A stretch of 23,305 bases of DNA. Source: Chrysochromulina tobinii. Taxonomy: Eukaryota > Haptophyta > Prymnesiales > Chrysochromulinaceae. The stretch is from assembly GCA_001275005.1 (NCBI GenBank), contig JWZX01003191.1, forward strand, positions 1-23,305, read 5' to 3'. Numbering within the stretch: the stretch's first letter is position 1; every line of letters starts with the position of its first letter. A program made the translations under genes and the position numbers. Below, piece after piece: positions 1-9,882 of the stretch. The notes beneath the pieces are model-generated. The model ran no database searches and was not told where the DNA came from. It worked only from the letters and a program-made list of their open reading frames with translations.

Positions 1-286
1 GCGGTTCACAGACCGTAATCCAGGCAACCTGGTTGTTCCACCGAAGGATTAAAGCGGGTCCCCAGCCCTCGCCCCCTGGGCCCATATTCAGACGCGAAAA
101 TTCCACACACGCGAGTTCAACAAAAATTCAGGATCCGAGCCCCTTTTGGATCGCTCTTCGCCACGCGGCGATATGAAGCGGTCGATGGATGTTAGAAAAA
201 AGTTTTGGTAAAGGTGGTTCACATTCACAGCTCCAACTCGCGCCAAGACACCGACGCCGACAGCGCGCGCATTGCGACAGCGCGCC
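1..286 (+). promoter_or_regulatory. Upstream region of MCM7
   Basis: No coding sequence is supported here. The stretch next to the MCM7 start presumably holds its promoter and 5' UTR. At 92-99 the plus strand reads ACGCGAAA (reverse complement TTTCGCGT), which matches 7 of 8 positions of the E2F/DP consensus TTTSGCGC. MCM genes are classic E2F targets, but a single imperfect octamer can occur by chance. A 5-bp stem (CCAGG/CCTGG) with a 3-base loop near 19-31 is too small to interpret. No TATA box is obvious. Confidence 0.3.
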
Positions 287-2586
287 ATGGCAGACGCCGC
301 AGCCTCGGGCTCCTACTCGGGCGGGCCGAACTATGCGGAGCAGACGGACAAGCTGGTCAACTTCCTGCAGGACTACGAGGAGGACGACTCCGACGGCGAG
401 CGCGTGCACAAGTACCGGAAGATGCTGCAGCAGGTGGCAAACCGGCGCTCGCGGGTCGTGTATGTCGACCTCGACGACGTGCACGCCGCGCTCGGCGACG
501 AGTTCTGCGAGCAGATGAAGAGCAACGCGAAGCGCTACCAGCGCCTGCTCGCAGACGCCATTGACCGCGTGATGCCCGAGCCGACCGTCGACACGCACGC
601 CGACGAGGACGTTGCTGACATCCTGCTGCGCTCGCGCCTGCAGCGCGCGAGCACAGGCGATGCCGAGGCGAACGACCCTCTTCAGCAGGTGCCGTCTGCG
701 CTCAAGCGGCGGTACGAAGTCATGCTCATACCGCGCGTCAAGGAGAATTCGGTGCCGCTGCGCAAGGTGCGCGCGAACGCCATCGGCAACCTGCTCACCG
801 TCAAGGGCATCGTGACGCGCGTGGCGGAGGTGAAGCCATCGATCGCGGTGGCGACGTACACGTGCGCCAAGGGCGGCTTCGAGGTGTACCAGGAGGTGCA
901 GGGCCGCTCCTTCATGCCGCTCTTCACGTGCCCGGCGCAGAACTGTTGCCAAAACGGGCGGCTGCAGCTGCAGACGCGCGGGTGCAAGTTCGTGCGCTTC
1001 CAGGAGGTGAAGATCCAGGAGGAGGCGGACGAGGTGCCCGTGGGGCACGTGCCGCGCCAGCTCACGATTCACCTGTACGGCGAGCTCACGCGCAGCTGCT
1101 CCGCCGGCGACGTCGTCACAGTCTCGGGCATCTTCCTGCCCATGCCGTACACTGGCTTCCGCGGCATGAAGGCCGGGCTGATCACCGACACGTACCTCGA
1201 GGCGCAGCACGTTGAGAAGCACAAGAAGTCGTACACGGACCACACGCCGAGCGAGGAGATGCGCCAGAAGGTCCTCGAGGCCACCCGGGGCGAGGACCTG
1301 TACCATAAGATGGCGCAGTCCATCGCGCCCGAGATCTTTGGGCACGAGGACGTCAAGAAGGCGTTGCTGCTGCTGCTTGTGGGTGGTGGACTGCGCGAGA
1401 TGGAGGACGGGATGAAGATCCGTGGCGACATCAACGTGTGCCTAATGGGCGACCCCGGAGTCGCCAAGTCGCAGCTCCTCAAGCACATCGCCACCATTGC
1501 GCCGCGCGCGGTGTACACGACCGGTAAGGGATCTTCGGGGGTCGGTCTCACCGCTGCTGTGACGCGCGACACGGCGACAGGCGAGCTCGTGCTTGAGGGC
1601 GGGGCTCTCGTGCTCGCCGACATGGGGATCTGCTGCATCGACGAGTTCGACAAGATGGAAGAGAGCGACCGGACCGCCATCCACGAGGTGATGGAGCAGC
1701 AGACCGTCTCGATTGCCAAGGCCGGGATCACTACCACGCTCAACGCTCGCACCTCGGTGCTCGCGGCCGCCAACCCGGTCTTCTCCAAGTATAACCCGCA
1801 CCGCACGCCCGAGGAGAACATCAACCTGCCTGCCGCGCTCCTCTCCCGCTTCGACCTGCTCTGGCTCCTTCTCGACAAGCCGGACCGCGAGCACGACCAG
1901 CGACTCGCCGAGCACGTGGCGTATGTCCACCGGTACACGACTAGGGCCCCTCTGATTGCGTCGACTAGGGCCCCTTCTGATTGCGCCTGACTTGCGCCTG
2001 CGTTGCGTCCGAGCGCAGGTACGAGGAGCACCCGCCCCTTGAGTTCGAGACGTTCGACGCGCCCTTCATGCGCGCGATGATCAGCCACGCGCGCCAGTTT
2101 GAGCCCCGAGTGCCCAAAGAGGTCTCCGCGTACATTGTGGACGAGTACATTCGAATGCGTCAGGAGAGCCTGATCCACGGCGCCACGTTCGGCTTCACCT
2201 CGGCCCGCACGCTGCTCGCCATCCTGCGTCTCTCGCAGGCGCTCGCGCGCCTACGGTGCGCGCATGAGGTCTCCCGTGAAGACATCGTCGAGGCACGCCG
2301 CCTCATGTCACTTTCGAAGGCGTCTGTTCTCGACACGAAGAATGAGGATGATGAGCTCCGAAAGCGCGACGACCCGATCTCGACTGTGTACCACATCATC
2401 CGGGAGCACTCGCAGAAGACGGGCCTTCCGGCGGTGCACGTGGCGGACATCCTGCCCAAGGTGCTCTCGCGCGGCCGCACTCGCGAGGACCTCGACCACT
2501 GCATTGACGAGTACGAGAAGCTCGACGTGTGGTTCGTCGACTCGGCGCGCACGATCATCCGCTTCATCGCCGCCGACGATGAGTGA
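287..2586 (+). CDS. MCM7: DNA replication licensing factor MCM7 (two exons: 287-1932, 2019-2586)
   Basis: Subunit of the hetero-hexameric MCM2-7 replicative helicase, which is loaded at origins in the nucleus and unwinds DNA using ATP. The spliced protein is about 737 residues (human MCM7 is 719). In order it has an N-terminal MCM domain, a zinc ribbon (about 190-225), and an AAA+ core. The core carries Walker A GDPGVAKS (388-395), Walker B with DEFD (452-455), and the arginine finger in SRFD (520-523). A winged-helix-type C-terminus ends near [14 protein letters not shown] chose the ATG at 287 because it sits in a strong GCGCCATGG context; the in-frame TTG at 272 is not a plausible start. 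The split codon CG|G joins HR to YEEHPP, restoring the family's continuity. Oddity: the first zinc-ribbon pair reads TCAKG instead of TCxxC. Family identity is certain; the exon junction is very likely. Confidence 0.96.
1933..2018 (+). other. MCM7 intron, 86 nt, with internal tandem repeat
   Basis: GT-AG intron: donor CG|GTACAC, acceptor GAGCGCAG|GTACG, phase 2. Without removal the frame ends at a TGA at 1988-1990. It contains a near-perfect direct repeat (1938-1960 and 1962-1985), each copy carrying a pyrimidine stretch followed by the branch-point-like CTGAT, then two shorter degenerate copies (CCTGACTTGCG, CCTGCGTTGCG) up to 2007. GGTAC occurs both at the donor edge and at the start of exon 2. 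Confidence 0.9.
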
Positions 2587-3209
2587 AGCGCGCGCCCACT
2601 GCAATGGCGACGCGGCGAGCGAAGTGGATTGCGATTGGGGGGTCGTCGAGGGGAGGAGCGGTGGTGCGCGACGACGAGCGACGAGCGCTGCAGGCGGTAA
2701 CGAATGGAGTGTGCATGCGGCCATGCGGAGCGATTGGTCCAGACTGATTTGCGCCAGTGTGGGGGCGTGCGAAACGATCGAGATGGTATTGGTTCTTGCG
2801 GGATCGCGGTATCTACGGTCTACCCGGACTAAATACCGGTCGAACGCTCACGGCGCCGTCGAGCGCGGTCGTACGGTAAATGTCGAATCGGTACAGAACT
2901 ACAGATATCGGAAACCAGCGTTCTTTGTCACGTTCTGACACTGCTGAGTGCTGTCGAAGTGTAGGCACTCGGATCGCGGTAACGCAAAGCAAGGACAGCA
3001 AGTTTTGTGTGTACATACGAGACGTAAATACCTAATACAACAGAAGCGCCGAGCCCACGTGCTCCTCGGCGATGAACTGTGCACCGGCACGCCTTAGAAT
3101 AGAATAACGAGACCGATAGAAACGCCATAAGCGTGCGGCGCCGGCTCGCCTTGGACGCGGCCGCGCGGCGGCCGCTTCCCCCCCAAGAGACTGGCGCATC
3201 ACCGCACGG
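2587..3209. other. Convergent intergenic gap, MCM7 / EPC
   Basis: Between two convergent stop codons, so it must hold both 3' UTRs. It is more AT-rich than the flanking exons. I saw no conserved reading frame, RNA gene, clear AATAAA signal or repeat; the short open frames here have no recognisable protein. Confidence 0.6.
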
Positions 3210-6075
3210 TCAGACGACGCCGTTGGTCGAAGGCGCGTCGGCGCCCAGCTCGGCAGCCTTTCGCTTCTGGCCCACAGCGGGCGGCGCAACGGCGGGGCCG
3301 TCGGCCGCCGGCCCGAGCTGCGGCTTGGGCAGCCAGCTGAAGTCGAAGAGGAGAGGGCCGCGCTTGATGGGCACCGGCTCGTTGCGCCGCCACGCCGCAT
3401 CCGGGTCCATGCCCTCCTCGAGCAGGTGGTCAGGGCAAACACGTCCGCTGGTGAGCATGTGCGAAAGGGCGGACGACGACAGCGCCGGCCGCGCCCGCAC
3501 CGAGCGCCCGTCGCTCGCCTCGCTGCCGACGGCGCCTCCATCGGCCCATGTGACCCGCGGAAGGCTGCTGCTGCCGCCGAGGCCGCCGCTGCCGCCGCTG
3601 CCGCTACCTGCTCCTCGGCCGCCGCTGGGGGGGGCGTTGATGACGGGTCGGACGCCGCCCTGGGCGGCGGCGGGCGACGGCAATGCGTCGCCTGCGGCGC
3701 CTGCAGCGGCGCTCACCCCGTTACTGGTGCTGCTGCTGCTGCCGCCGCCGCCGCTGCTGCTGCTACCGCTGCCGCCGCTGCTGCTGCTGCTGCCGCTGCC
3801 GCCGCTGGGCTCGGCCACGACGGTATGATAGCAGGGGCGAGAATAGCGCGGACCGCCGAGCCCGCGCCCGCGGTCGATGAGGACGCGGCCGCCCCGCCCG
3901 ATGCGCAGACGTGCCACCACCGTCAGCGGCTGCCCGCGCCGCACTGGTGGCTCGCAGGCGTGGCTTTGGAAGACGTACGATGCGGCAAAGTCTCTGCTCG
4001 CCGCCGCGGGCGCGGCGGCCGGCGCCGGAGTAGCGCCCAAGTTGCTGCTGCTGCTGCTGCTGGCGGCTGCCGCCGCCTTTGCGGCCGCCTCGGCGGCGGC
4101 ACCAAGCGAGAGGCCGCCGAAGAGGCCGACGCCCCCCCAACCGCGCACGTTGCTCCCGGTGGGCGAGTCGTAGTCGCCGCCGTAAGGGTCGTCGAGCACC
4201 GCCGCGGCGCCCGCGGCATCCGAGTACGGTACCGGCGCATCCTCCGCCTCGTCGGGCGGCGGCACGTCGCGCAGGTGGCGCGGCAGGAAGGCGGCGAGCT
4301 CGTCGCGCTTGCGCGTGTCGACGGTGAGGACCATCTGGTTGAAGGCCTCTTCTTCCGAGTCGATGTCCTCGTAGCTCGGCATCACCTCGTTCGCGTCCGA
4401 CGGGCGCAGGTAAAGCCCAGCGTAACTGCTCGGCGGCGGCGGCACGCTCGCGCGCCGGTGCCGGTCGCGATCGCGGTCACGATCGCGGTCGCGCGGTCGC
4501 GAGGCACCCGCAGTGGGCGGTCCCGGCGGCATCCCGTCCTTGGGCGGGCGCCCCGGCCCTGGCAGCCGCTTCTTGTGGTGCGAGCGCTGGTCGATGGACC
4601 GCGCGCCGCCCGCCATCGAGCTACTCGCCCCCATGGGCCGCCCCACCATCGAGCTGCTCGCACCCATAGCGGCCATGGCGCTCGACCCGGCACTCGATCC
4701 CTTCTTGTGGTTGACGGGCGGTCGGACGCCGCCGCCGTCGTCCTCAAGGTCGTCCTTCCAGCCGCCCTGGCCCGTGCGCTGCCGGTGCAGCCGGTGCAGC
4801 AGCGTGCGGTGCGCTGCCTCCGTGTACTCGCCCGCCGCTTGATGGAACTCGAGCTTGAGCTTCTCGCGCCGCTTGACGAGCTCGCAAAGGCTCTTGAGGC
4901 GCGAGAACTCATCGTGAAGGCTCGCCATGAGGTTATACGTCTTCTTGTTGTTCGAGCGCGCCTTGCGCACGCCTTCCTTTTCACGCGGCCGGAAGGCGAC
5001 GCCCGTCGTGTCCGGGTCCTCGGGCTCTGGCGGAGGCCGGAACTTGCGCACGAGCGGCATCGCAAGGTGCTTGCGCCGCTCGAGCCACCAACCGTAGGCG
5101 ACGTCGATGACGGACGCGTCGGGCACGAGCGGGGCGAGCCGGCCCTGCAGCACCGCGAGCTCAGGCATCTGCAGCGTCGGCGGGACGGACTTTTCGAAGC
5201 GGTCGATGATTTTCTCGAAGACAGCCTCCTCGATCGGCGGCCCCGCGTAGCCCTTCTCGCCCTTGTTTAGCAGCGTGAGGAAGCGGAAGCCGGCGGGATC
5301 GATGTCCCAGTCGATGCGGTCGTCATCCGCAAACTCGCCCGTGCTCTTGGGCCACTGCTCCGTCGGCGCCGGCGACCGCATCTGCTCGGTAGGCATCATA
5401 AACGAGTTGGTACCATCGACGCGCACCTGCGCGATCGAGATCGGCACGGGGATGTCTTTCAACCGGGTCTGCTCGGCGACGGTGTTGATCGTATCCTCGT
5501 CCTGAGGCGCGGAGGCGAGAAGGGGAGTGGTCAGGCTTGCGGTTAGTGGCATGGGGGGCGATGCAACGCATATCCCGGAGTGGTCAGGCTCGTGATTAGT
5601 GGCCTGGGGGGGGGTGCAGCGCATATCCCCCTAGCCGCCCCCATTTCCCCACAGCGCAGATCTTGCAGGCCCTGCGCACGCCGCTCTGGCCCACTACGCG
5701 CCGGATCTGCGCTGACGAGGCTGGGTCTGCGCTGACGAGGCCTGGGGGCCACTGCCGGGCGCACGAGCGCGCGCGTCACGCGCGACGCGAGGAACCTCTG
5801 ACCCTCTCGCCCCCCCGAGCGCGGCGAATCGTCTGAAGTCCCAGGGAATAGTCCACGTGCGGTTCGCGGGCCGAAAAGTTGGTGTTCGGGTTCAAATTTG
5901 GAACGTGGCTCACCACCGCTGCGTCGACCTTGCTGGTTTCGTCCAGCTCGAGCTCCTTGGTCGAGCGAATCAGCGGGAGTCGCTTCTGCGTGTCGACCGG
6001 CCTCTTTCGGATGCCCCCGTGGCCCTGCTGCCCGTGACCGCCGCCATGCCCCTCTCCGTGCTCCTCCCGCCCCAT
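3210..6075 (-). CDS. EPC1: Enhancer of polycomb-like protein, NuA4/TIP60-type acetyltransferase subunit (exons 6075-5914, 5501-3210)
   Basis: Probable scaffold subunit of the NuA4/TIP60 histone acetyltransferase complex, acting in the nucleus on H4/H2A; this role is known from yeast Epl1 and animal EPC1. The spliced protein is about 817 residues. Exon 1 has a His/Gly-rich start and then the family's N-terminal basic block (RKRPVDTQKRLPLIRS, about 24-39). Exon 2 continues with an IPVP motif, the EPcA region with IEEAVFEKIIDRFEKS, YGWWLERRKH, FRPREK (about residue 222) and a coiled RREKLKLE helix. A later basic block contains RIGRGGRVLIDRG (about 580). Long Ser/Gly, Ala and RD repeats fill the C-terminal half and look disordered. 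The ATG at 6075 is the first in frame with exon 1. The continuous frame extending upstream of exon 2 would start inside the intron, so a naive start at 5624 would be wrong. Confidence 0.86.
5502..5913 (-). other. EPC intron, 412 nt, with two tandem duplications
   Basis: Donor GTG|GTGAGC at 5913 and acceptor GCGCCTCAG|GAC at 5502, both phase 0, joining KVDAAV to DEDTINTV. Near the acceptor a 53-bp unit occurs twice in tandem (5524-5576 and 5577-5629, 7 mismatches by eye). On the minus strand each copy carries a branch-point-like core, CACTAAC or CACTAAT. A 20-bp unit is also duplicated at 5706-5725 and 5726-5745. Another exon hidden inside cannot be excluded. Confidence 0.78.
5524..5629 (-). 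repeat. 53-bp tandem duplication carrying branch-point-like CTAAC/CTAAT
   Basis: Two head-to-tail copies, about 87% identical by hand alignment, starting 22 bases inside the EPC intron's acceptor end. Shared landmarks on the plus strand are GGAGTGGTCAGGCT, TTAGTGGC and CGCATATCCC. Confidence 0.9.
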
Positions 6076-6317
6076 ACCGAACCCGTCAGCCGCGACGGCC
6101 TCGCCTTGGGGACCAGGAGCGGGCGGGTGCGGTGCGGGGTCAGCGCCTTTGCAAAAGACGCACTGACCCCTTTGCACGAGTTCGCGCCTCGTGTCAAAAC
6201 TTACCTTAAAGAGAAAGGGGGAAACGAGAAACCTCGCCTCAGGACGAGATCCGCTGCGCAACCTCGAAATATTATGTTTCTGTGAATCTGCTCCGTTCTT
6301 CAAAATTCAATTTGTTC
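6076..6317. promoter_or_regulatory. Divergent promoter region between EPC and the polyQ membrane protein gene
   Basis: 242 bp separate two start codons facing away from each other, so both promoters and 5' UTRs must be here or overlap the first exons. The right part (about 6235-6317) turns AT-rich just before the plus-strand ATG. No named motif is convincing. Confidence 0.45.
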
Positions 6318-6656
6318 ATGGAGGCTCCCCCACCTCCTCAACCTGTCCTCGTCATCTCCTACGCCACCCTCTCGCCCGAGCTGCAGGTACGCGAGCGCAC
6401 GCGCGAGCGGGACCCGAGCGTGCGTGCCTCCTTGCTCACGAGTGGCCACACTCCGCAGGTCATCCTCGTGACGGCTACGATTGCAGCGTCGCTCTCACTC
6501 ATCCTCTCAGCGATCGCTCTGTATCGGACGCTGGCCAACCCGCCGAGCTTCACCAAACTCGTGGCCTCGAGCGCTCGCGCGATCGCCGACAGCCTCGATC
6601 GGCCCGAGAACGGCGCTGCCCAGCAGCCACCGCCGCCTCAGCAGCCACCGCCGCCT

Positions 6657-6706
<50 letters not shown>

Positions 6707-7370
6707 GGCCACAGTGGCCGCACCCGCACCGACACCCGTGTCGCGCTCGCTCAGCACCGTCGCCCCTCCGTCGGCGGCGCAAGCCGGCAACATGGTGCCA
6801 TCGCGATTGATCCACGCCACGCCGCATACGCGCCCGACGCCTCTGCCGACACCATCGACATCGATGATGCCGCCGCCGCCGCCACCGTCCATGCCGCCGC
6901 GGCCACCATCGTTGCCGCAGGCGCCACCACTGCCGCAGGAGCCGCTGCTGCCGCGTGCGCGGCCAACGGCGGCAGCGGCGACCTTGGTCTCTACCGCACT
7001 TGCGAGGGCGAAGGCGCAAGAGAACGCCACTATGCCGTCGTTGCCGTGTGCGCCAATTGTGCCGACAGCGCCTTCCTTCCCAGCGCCGCCGTCGTCGCTC
7101 CCTTTGCCGCCCTTGCTCCCGCGAACGCTGGCGCCCGCCGCGCCTCCGCTGGCGCCCACGCCTCCACGCAGCTTCTCGAGTCACGGCTGTTACGGCGGCA
7201 GCGCTGTCGCCAACGCACCCTCGGCCGCGCAAACAGAGGCAGCCGCGAACCTGATGGCGGGTCTCAAGGCGGCTGCGGCTCGTGCCTCGTTGCAGCGCGG
7301 GACGCCCTCGTCGTCTGCCTCTCTCGACACGAGGCAAGCTTGGGCAAACGGCGGGCACGATATGCTATGA
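6318..7370 (+). CDS. Unrecognised polyglutamine/proline-rich single-span membrane protein (exons 6318-6386, 6459-7370)
   Basis: I do not recognise a family. The ATG at 6318 opens a frame that, after removal of a 72-nt intron, gives about 326 residues. One hydrophobic segment follows the junction directly (VILVTATIAASLSLILSAIA, about residues 24-43), then ALYRTLANPPSF. After it come a short helical-looking stretch, PPPPQQ repeats, an uninterrupted (CAG)16 polyglutamine tract (6657-6704) and a long Pro/Ala/Ser/Thr-rich, probably disordered tail ending AWANGGHDML. This suggests a signal anchor or tail facing the cytosol, but topology is uncertain. Other frames through the repeat give poly-Ala, poly-Ser or poly-Arg. 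I prefer this one because it has the ATG, the membrane segment and the splice sites. The gene could have further exons. Confidence 0.55.
6387..6458 (+). other. 72-nt stopless, frame-preserving intron
   Basis: Donor CTGCAG|GTACGC and acceptor ACTCCGCAG|GTC fit GT-AG intron borders. The length is exactly 24 codons with no stop, so retention would insert an Arg-rich peptide beginning VRERTRERDPSVRAS just before the membrane span. CAG|GT occurs at both edges. Splicing is inferred only from the motifs. Confidence 0.6.
6657..6704 (+). repeat. Uninterrupted (CAG)16 tract encoding polyglutamine
   Basis: Sixteen perfect CAG triplets with no CAA interruption, preceded by two PPPPQQ repeats. Confidence 0.97.
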
Positions 7371-8184
7371 AAAGGGCGAGAAGAGCCTAGAAAGTTTGTC
7401 TGCTTGTCTCGACCGTGGACCCGGACCGCACGCCCGCCGGCGCCGCCGGGCGGACAAGTTATGGGGCGGCCATTGCCATGCGAGCCGCGCGGCGCTGCGA
7501 TCGAGGTACACGCGTGACTCCAGATCACGTTGATCAAAATCGAGAAAAGCGAAAGACGAATCTGTGTTGCCATTTTTCTATACGTTCGTTCTTTTACGCT
7601 CTGAGCAAACATCAGGACATTCAGTAGGCATTCCTCGCTCACGCTTGATCTCGGCGCCCGATGGCCTTTTCCCACTGCCCAACGCAGTAGCACCGCTACG
7701 CATTGTGGCGCGGCCAGCGGGTGGGCGAGGGGCCGTCCCTGACTCAGAGCCAGCCGACGTGCAGCAGAGCTGCGCGTCAGAAGTCTTGCGGTGCCGTACG
7801 CGCGTCCTCTCGAGCGACGTGCGCGAGCCACACTCCCTCGACAACTAGCCGAGGGAGAGCGGGAGCGCACGCCGACGTATCAGCGCGTACGGCGGGAGTG
7901 GCAACGGGTCGCGCGCGCTGGAGCGAGCGCCAAGCTCTCCCCAGGATTGAGAGTGAGAGAGCCGCGCGCCGTCCAGAGCGCCCGCGCGAGTCGCCAGAAG
8001 GCGGCGGGTGTGGCGGGAGCCAGGGGGAAGAGAAGGCAGGGGGGAATTTGCTGGGGGGGACAAATGGCGCACGCAAAGCTGCGCGGTTGCCGAGCGTCGA
8101 AGGAAAGCGACCCTTGAAACCGACGCGCGCCATCGATGCCCTGCACACTCGACCCGGTGGGCCGAGAGGCGGCCAGCGCGCGCT
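7371..8184. other. Convergent intergenic gap, polyQ gene / DDX6
   Basis: Roughly 0.8 kb between convergent stop codons, expected to contain both 3' UTRs. About 7500-7630 is relatively AT-rich; the rest is GC-rich. Several open frames of 60-160 codons exist on both strands but are Arg/Ala-rich, overlap one another and have no recognisable domain. I see no RNA gene, repeat array or mobile element. Confidence 0.55.
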
Positions 8185-9882
8185 TTAGGCGCCGAAGGCG
8201 TAGAGCGCCTTGTCGATAGAGGCCGGGATGGGCTTGATCTCGGTGGCGAGGTCCTTCTCGACCTTGTACAAGCTGAAACGGTCATCATACGTGATGAGGT
8301 TGACGGCGAGGCCGAGGTGGCCGAAACGGCCCGAGCGGCCAATGCGGTGCAGGTACGTTTCCGCCTGCTTGGGGAAGTCGAAGTTGATGACGACGTTCAC
8401 AGATGGGATATCGATGCCGCGCGTGAACAGGTCGGACGAGACCAGGTTACGGCAGAGGCCGTTGCGGAAGTCATGGAAGACGCGGTTGCGGTGCGCCTGG
8501 AGCATCTTGGCGTGGATGTAGAAGCACGAGTACCCGAGCTCGGTGATCTTTTTCGCGAGCAGCTCGACACGGTTGACCGAGTTGCAGAAGATAATCGACT
8601 GGTTGATCTGAAGCTTGGAGAAGAGAGTGTTGAGGCAGTGCACCTTCTGTTTCTCTTCGACGAAGGCGTAGTACTGGGTGACGCCCTTGAGCGTGAGCTC
8701 CTCCATCAGGTTGATCACGTACGGCTTTCGCATCATCTTGTCTTTGAAGGACTTCACCTTCACGGGGAAGGTGGCCGAGAAGAGGAGCACCTGCCGTTCC
8801 TGCGGCATGTAGTTGATGAGCTTCTCGACGAGCGGCTGGAACTCCGACGAGAGGAGCTTGTCGGCCTCATCGAGGCAGCACATCGTGCAGTGGCTCATGC
8901 TCGCCACTTCCTTCTCGCACATGTCCAGCAGCCGGCCCGGTGTCGCAATGATAATGTGCACCGTGTTAAGCAAGCGAAGGATATCCTCTTTGAGGGACGA
9001 GCCGCCGGTGCTCACCATGACTTCGAGCCCGAGGTGCTTGCCCAGGTCCCTACAGACCTGCGAGGTCTGGAGTGCGAGCTCGCGCGTGGGCACGAGGATC
9101 ATCGCCTGGATGTGAGGCTTGGACGCATCCGCCTTCTCGAGCACGGGGATGACGAAGGCCGCGGTCTTGCCTGTGCCGTTCTTGGCGCGCGCCAGGATGT
9201 CACGCCCGGCGAGCGCGATCGGGATGCTCTCTTCTTGGATGGGTGAGGGGCGCTCGAAGCCAGCCTCGAAGATGCCCATGAGCAGCTCGCGCTTGAGGAA
9301 GTAGTCCTCGAAGTCGTTGCCTTTGGTCGCCGTCACGTCCTCTGTCTTCGGACGCATGTCCTTCGGAGGCAACGCGAGCCCCTCCTTCCAATCCTCGACG
9401 CCTGGGCCCGTCATCCCCGGCGGAGCGGTGGGCATCCCGAGGTGGCCCATGCCCGCATCGGGCATGGGTGGGAGGCCTCGTGGCATCTGGGGCATCGCCG
9501 GCATTTGCGGCATCGGCGGCATCGTCAAGGATGCCGGCGCCATCTGCAAGGGTGGCGGCTCTGGCGGCGGTTGCCGATCATCGCCCTGTCCCCTGCCCCT
9601 ACCTCCTCCTCCCTTGCCTCCGCCCTTGCCCTTGCCCTTGCCGCCCTTGCCGTCGCTGCCGTCAGGCATCGGAGGCGGGCCAGCGCCCTTCTGGGCCTGG
9701 GCCTGGGCCTGGGCCTGGGCCTGGGCCTGCATCATCTGTTGCTGCTGCAGCAGCTGCCGCTGCTGCGCGGCCAAAGCAGCTTGCTGCTGCTCCAGGAGGC
9801 GCTGCTGCGCCTGAATCTGGGCCTGCGCCTGTGCTTGCGCTTGCTGCGCCTGAATGCGCTGGCTCATCGTCATTCCCTCCAT
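8185..9882 (-). CDS. DDX6: DEAD-box RNA helicase DDX6/Dhh1/Me31B
   Basis: Cytoplasmic ATP-dependent RNA helicase that activates decapping and represses translation in P-bodies and stress granules (family knowledge). The single-exon protein is 565 residues. The core has a Q motif in [12 protein letters not shown] (about 210-222), motif I AKNGTGKT (about 232-239), [17 protein letters not shown] (338-341), [16 protein letters not shown] and [13 protein letters not shown]. The C-terminal [15 protein letters not shown] is diagnostic for DDX6 over eIF4A. The N-terminal extension of about 190 residues is unusually long: Gln/Ala repeats, then Gly/Lys ([12 protein letters not shown]), then Met/Pro-rich. 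The ATG at 9882 has G at -3 and G at +4; frame upstream of it lacks any ATG. The stop is TAA at 8187-8185. Confidence 0.96.
   Translation of the reverse strand: MEGMTMSQRIQAQQAQAQAQAQIQAQQRLLEQQQAALAAQQRQLLQQQQMMQAQAQAQAQAQAQKGAGPPPMPDGSDGKGGKGKGKGGGKGGGGRGRGQGDDRQPPPEPPPLQMAPASLTMPPMPQMPAMPQMPRGLPPMPDAGMGHLGMPTAPPGMTGPGVEDWKEGLALPPKDMRPKTEDVTATKGNDFEDYFLKRELLMGIFEAGFERPSPIQEESIPIALAGRDILARAKNGTGKTAAFVIPVLEKADASKPHIQAMILVPTRELALQTSQVCRDLGKHLGLEVMVSTGGSSLKEDILRLLNTVHIIIATPGRLLDMCEKEVASMSHCTMCCLDEADKLLSSEFQPLVEKLINYMPQERQVLLFSATFPVKVKSFKDKMMRKPYVINLMEELTLKGVTQYYAFVEEKQKVHCLNTLFSKLQINQSIIFCNSVNRVELLAKKITELGYSCFYIHAKMLQAHRNRVFHDFRNGLCRNLVSSDLFTRGIDIPSVNVVINFDFPKQAETYLHRIGRSGRFGHLGLAVNLITYDDRFSLYKVEKDLATEIKPIPASIDKALYAFGA
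9691..9729 (-). repeat. Hexanucleotide (CTGGGC)6 repeat coding for Gln-Ala repeats in DDX6
   Basis: Six perfect copies of CTGGGC plus CTG on the plus strand; read on the minus strand they give alternating Gln and Ala. A less regular QAQAQ block lies nearer the start (about 9795-9860). Confidence 0.95.

Noticed and set aside
1-60. tRNA or small RNA at the window start
   Set aside because: A GGTTCACAGACC string hints at a T-loop but no cloverleaf or acceptor stem can be drawn.
128-1345. 405-codon minus-strand frame opposite MCM7
   Set aside because: Low-complexity Leu/Arg/His composition, no ATG-supported domain, fully antisense to conserved MCM7 sequence.
3426-5270. 614-codon plus-strand open frame opposite EPC
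   Set aside because: Arg/Ala-rich, no domain, antisense to a recognisable EPC exon; GC-rich third positions commonly leave such frames open.
5505-5624. EPC starting at 5624 (MRCTPPQ...)
   Set aside because: This stretch is the repeated 3' part of the intron; the conserved N-terminal EPC block is in the separate exon at 6075-5914, and the phases match.
6191-7390. Plus-strand frame giving poly-alanine through the CAG repeat
   Set aside because: Alternative frame over the polyQ gene; lacks the membrane segment and the splice-compatible ATG exon.
8008-9246. 412-codon plus-strand frame opposite DDX6
   Set aside because: Shadow of the helicase codons; no recognisable domain.
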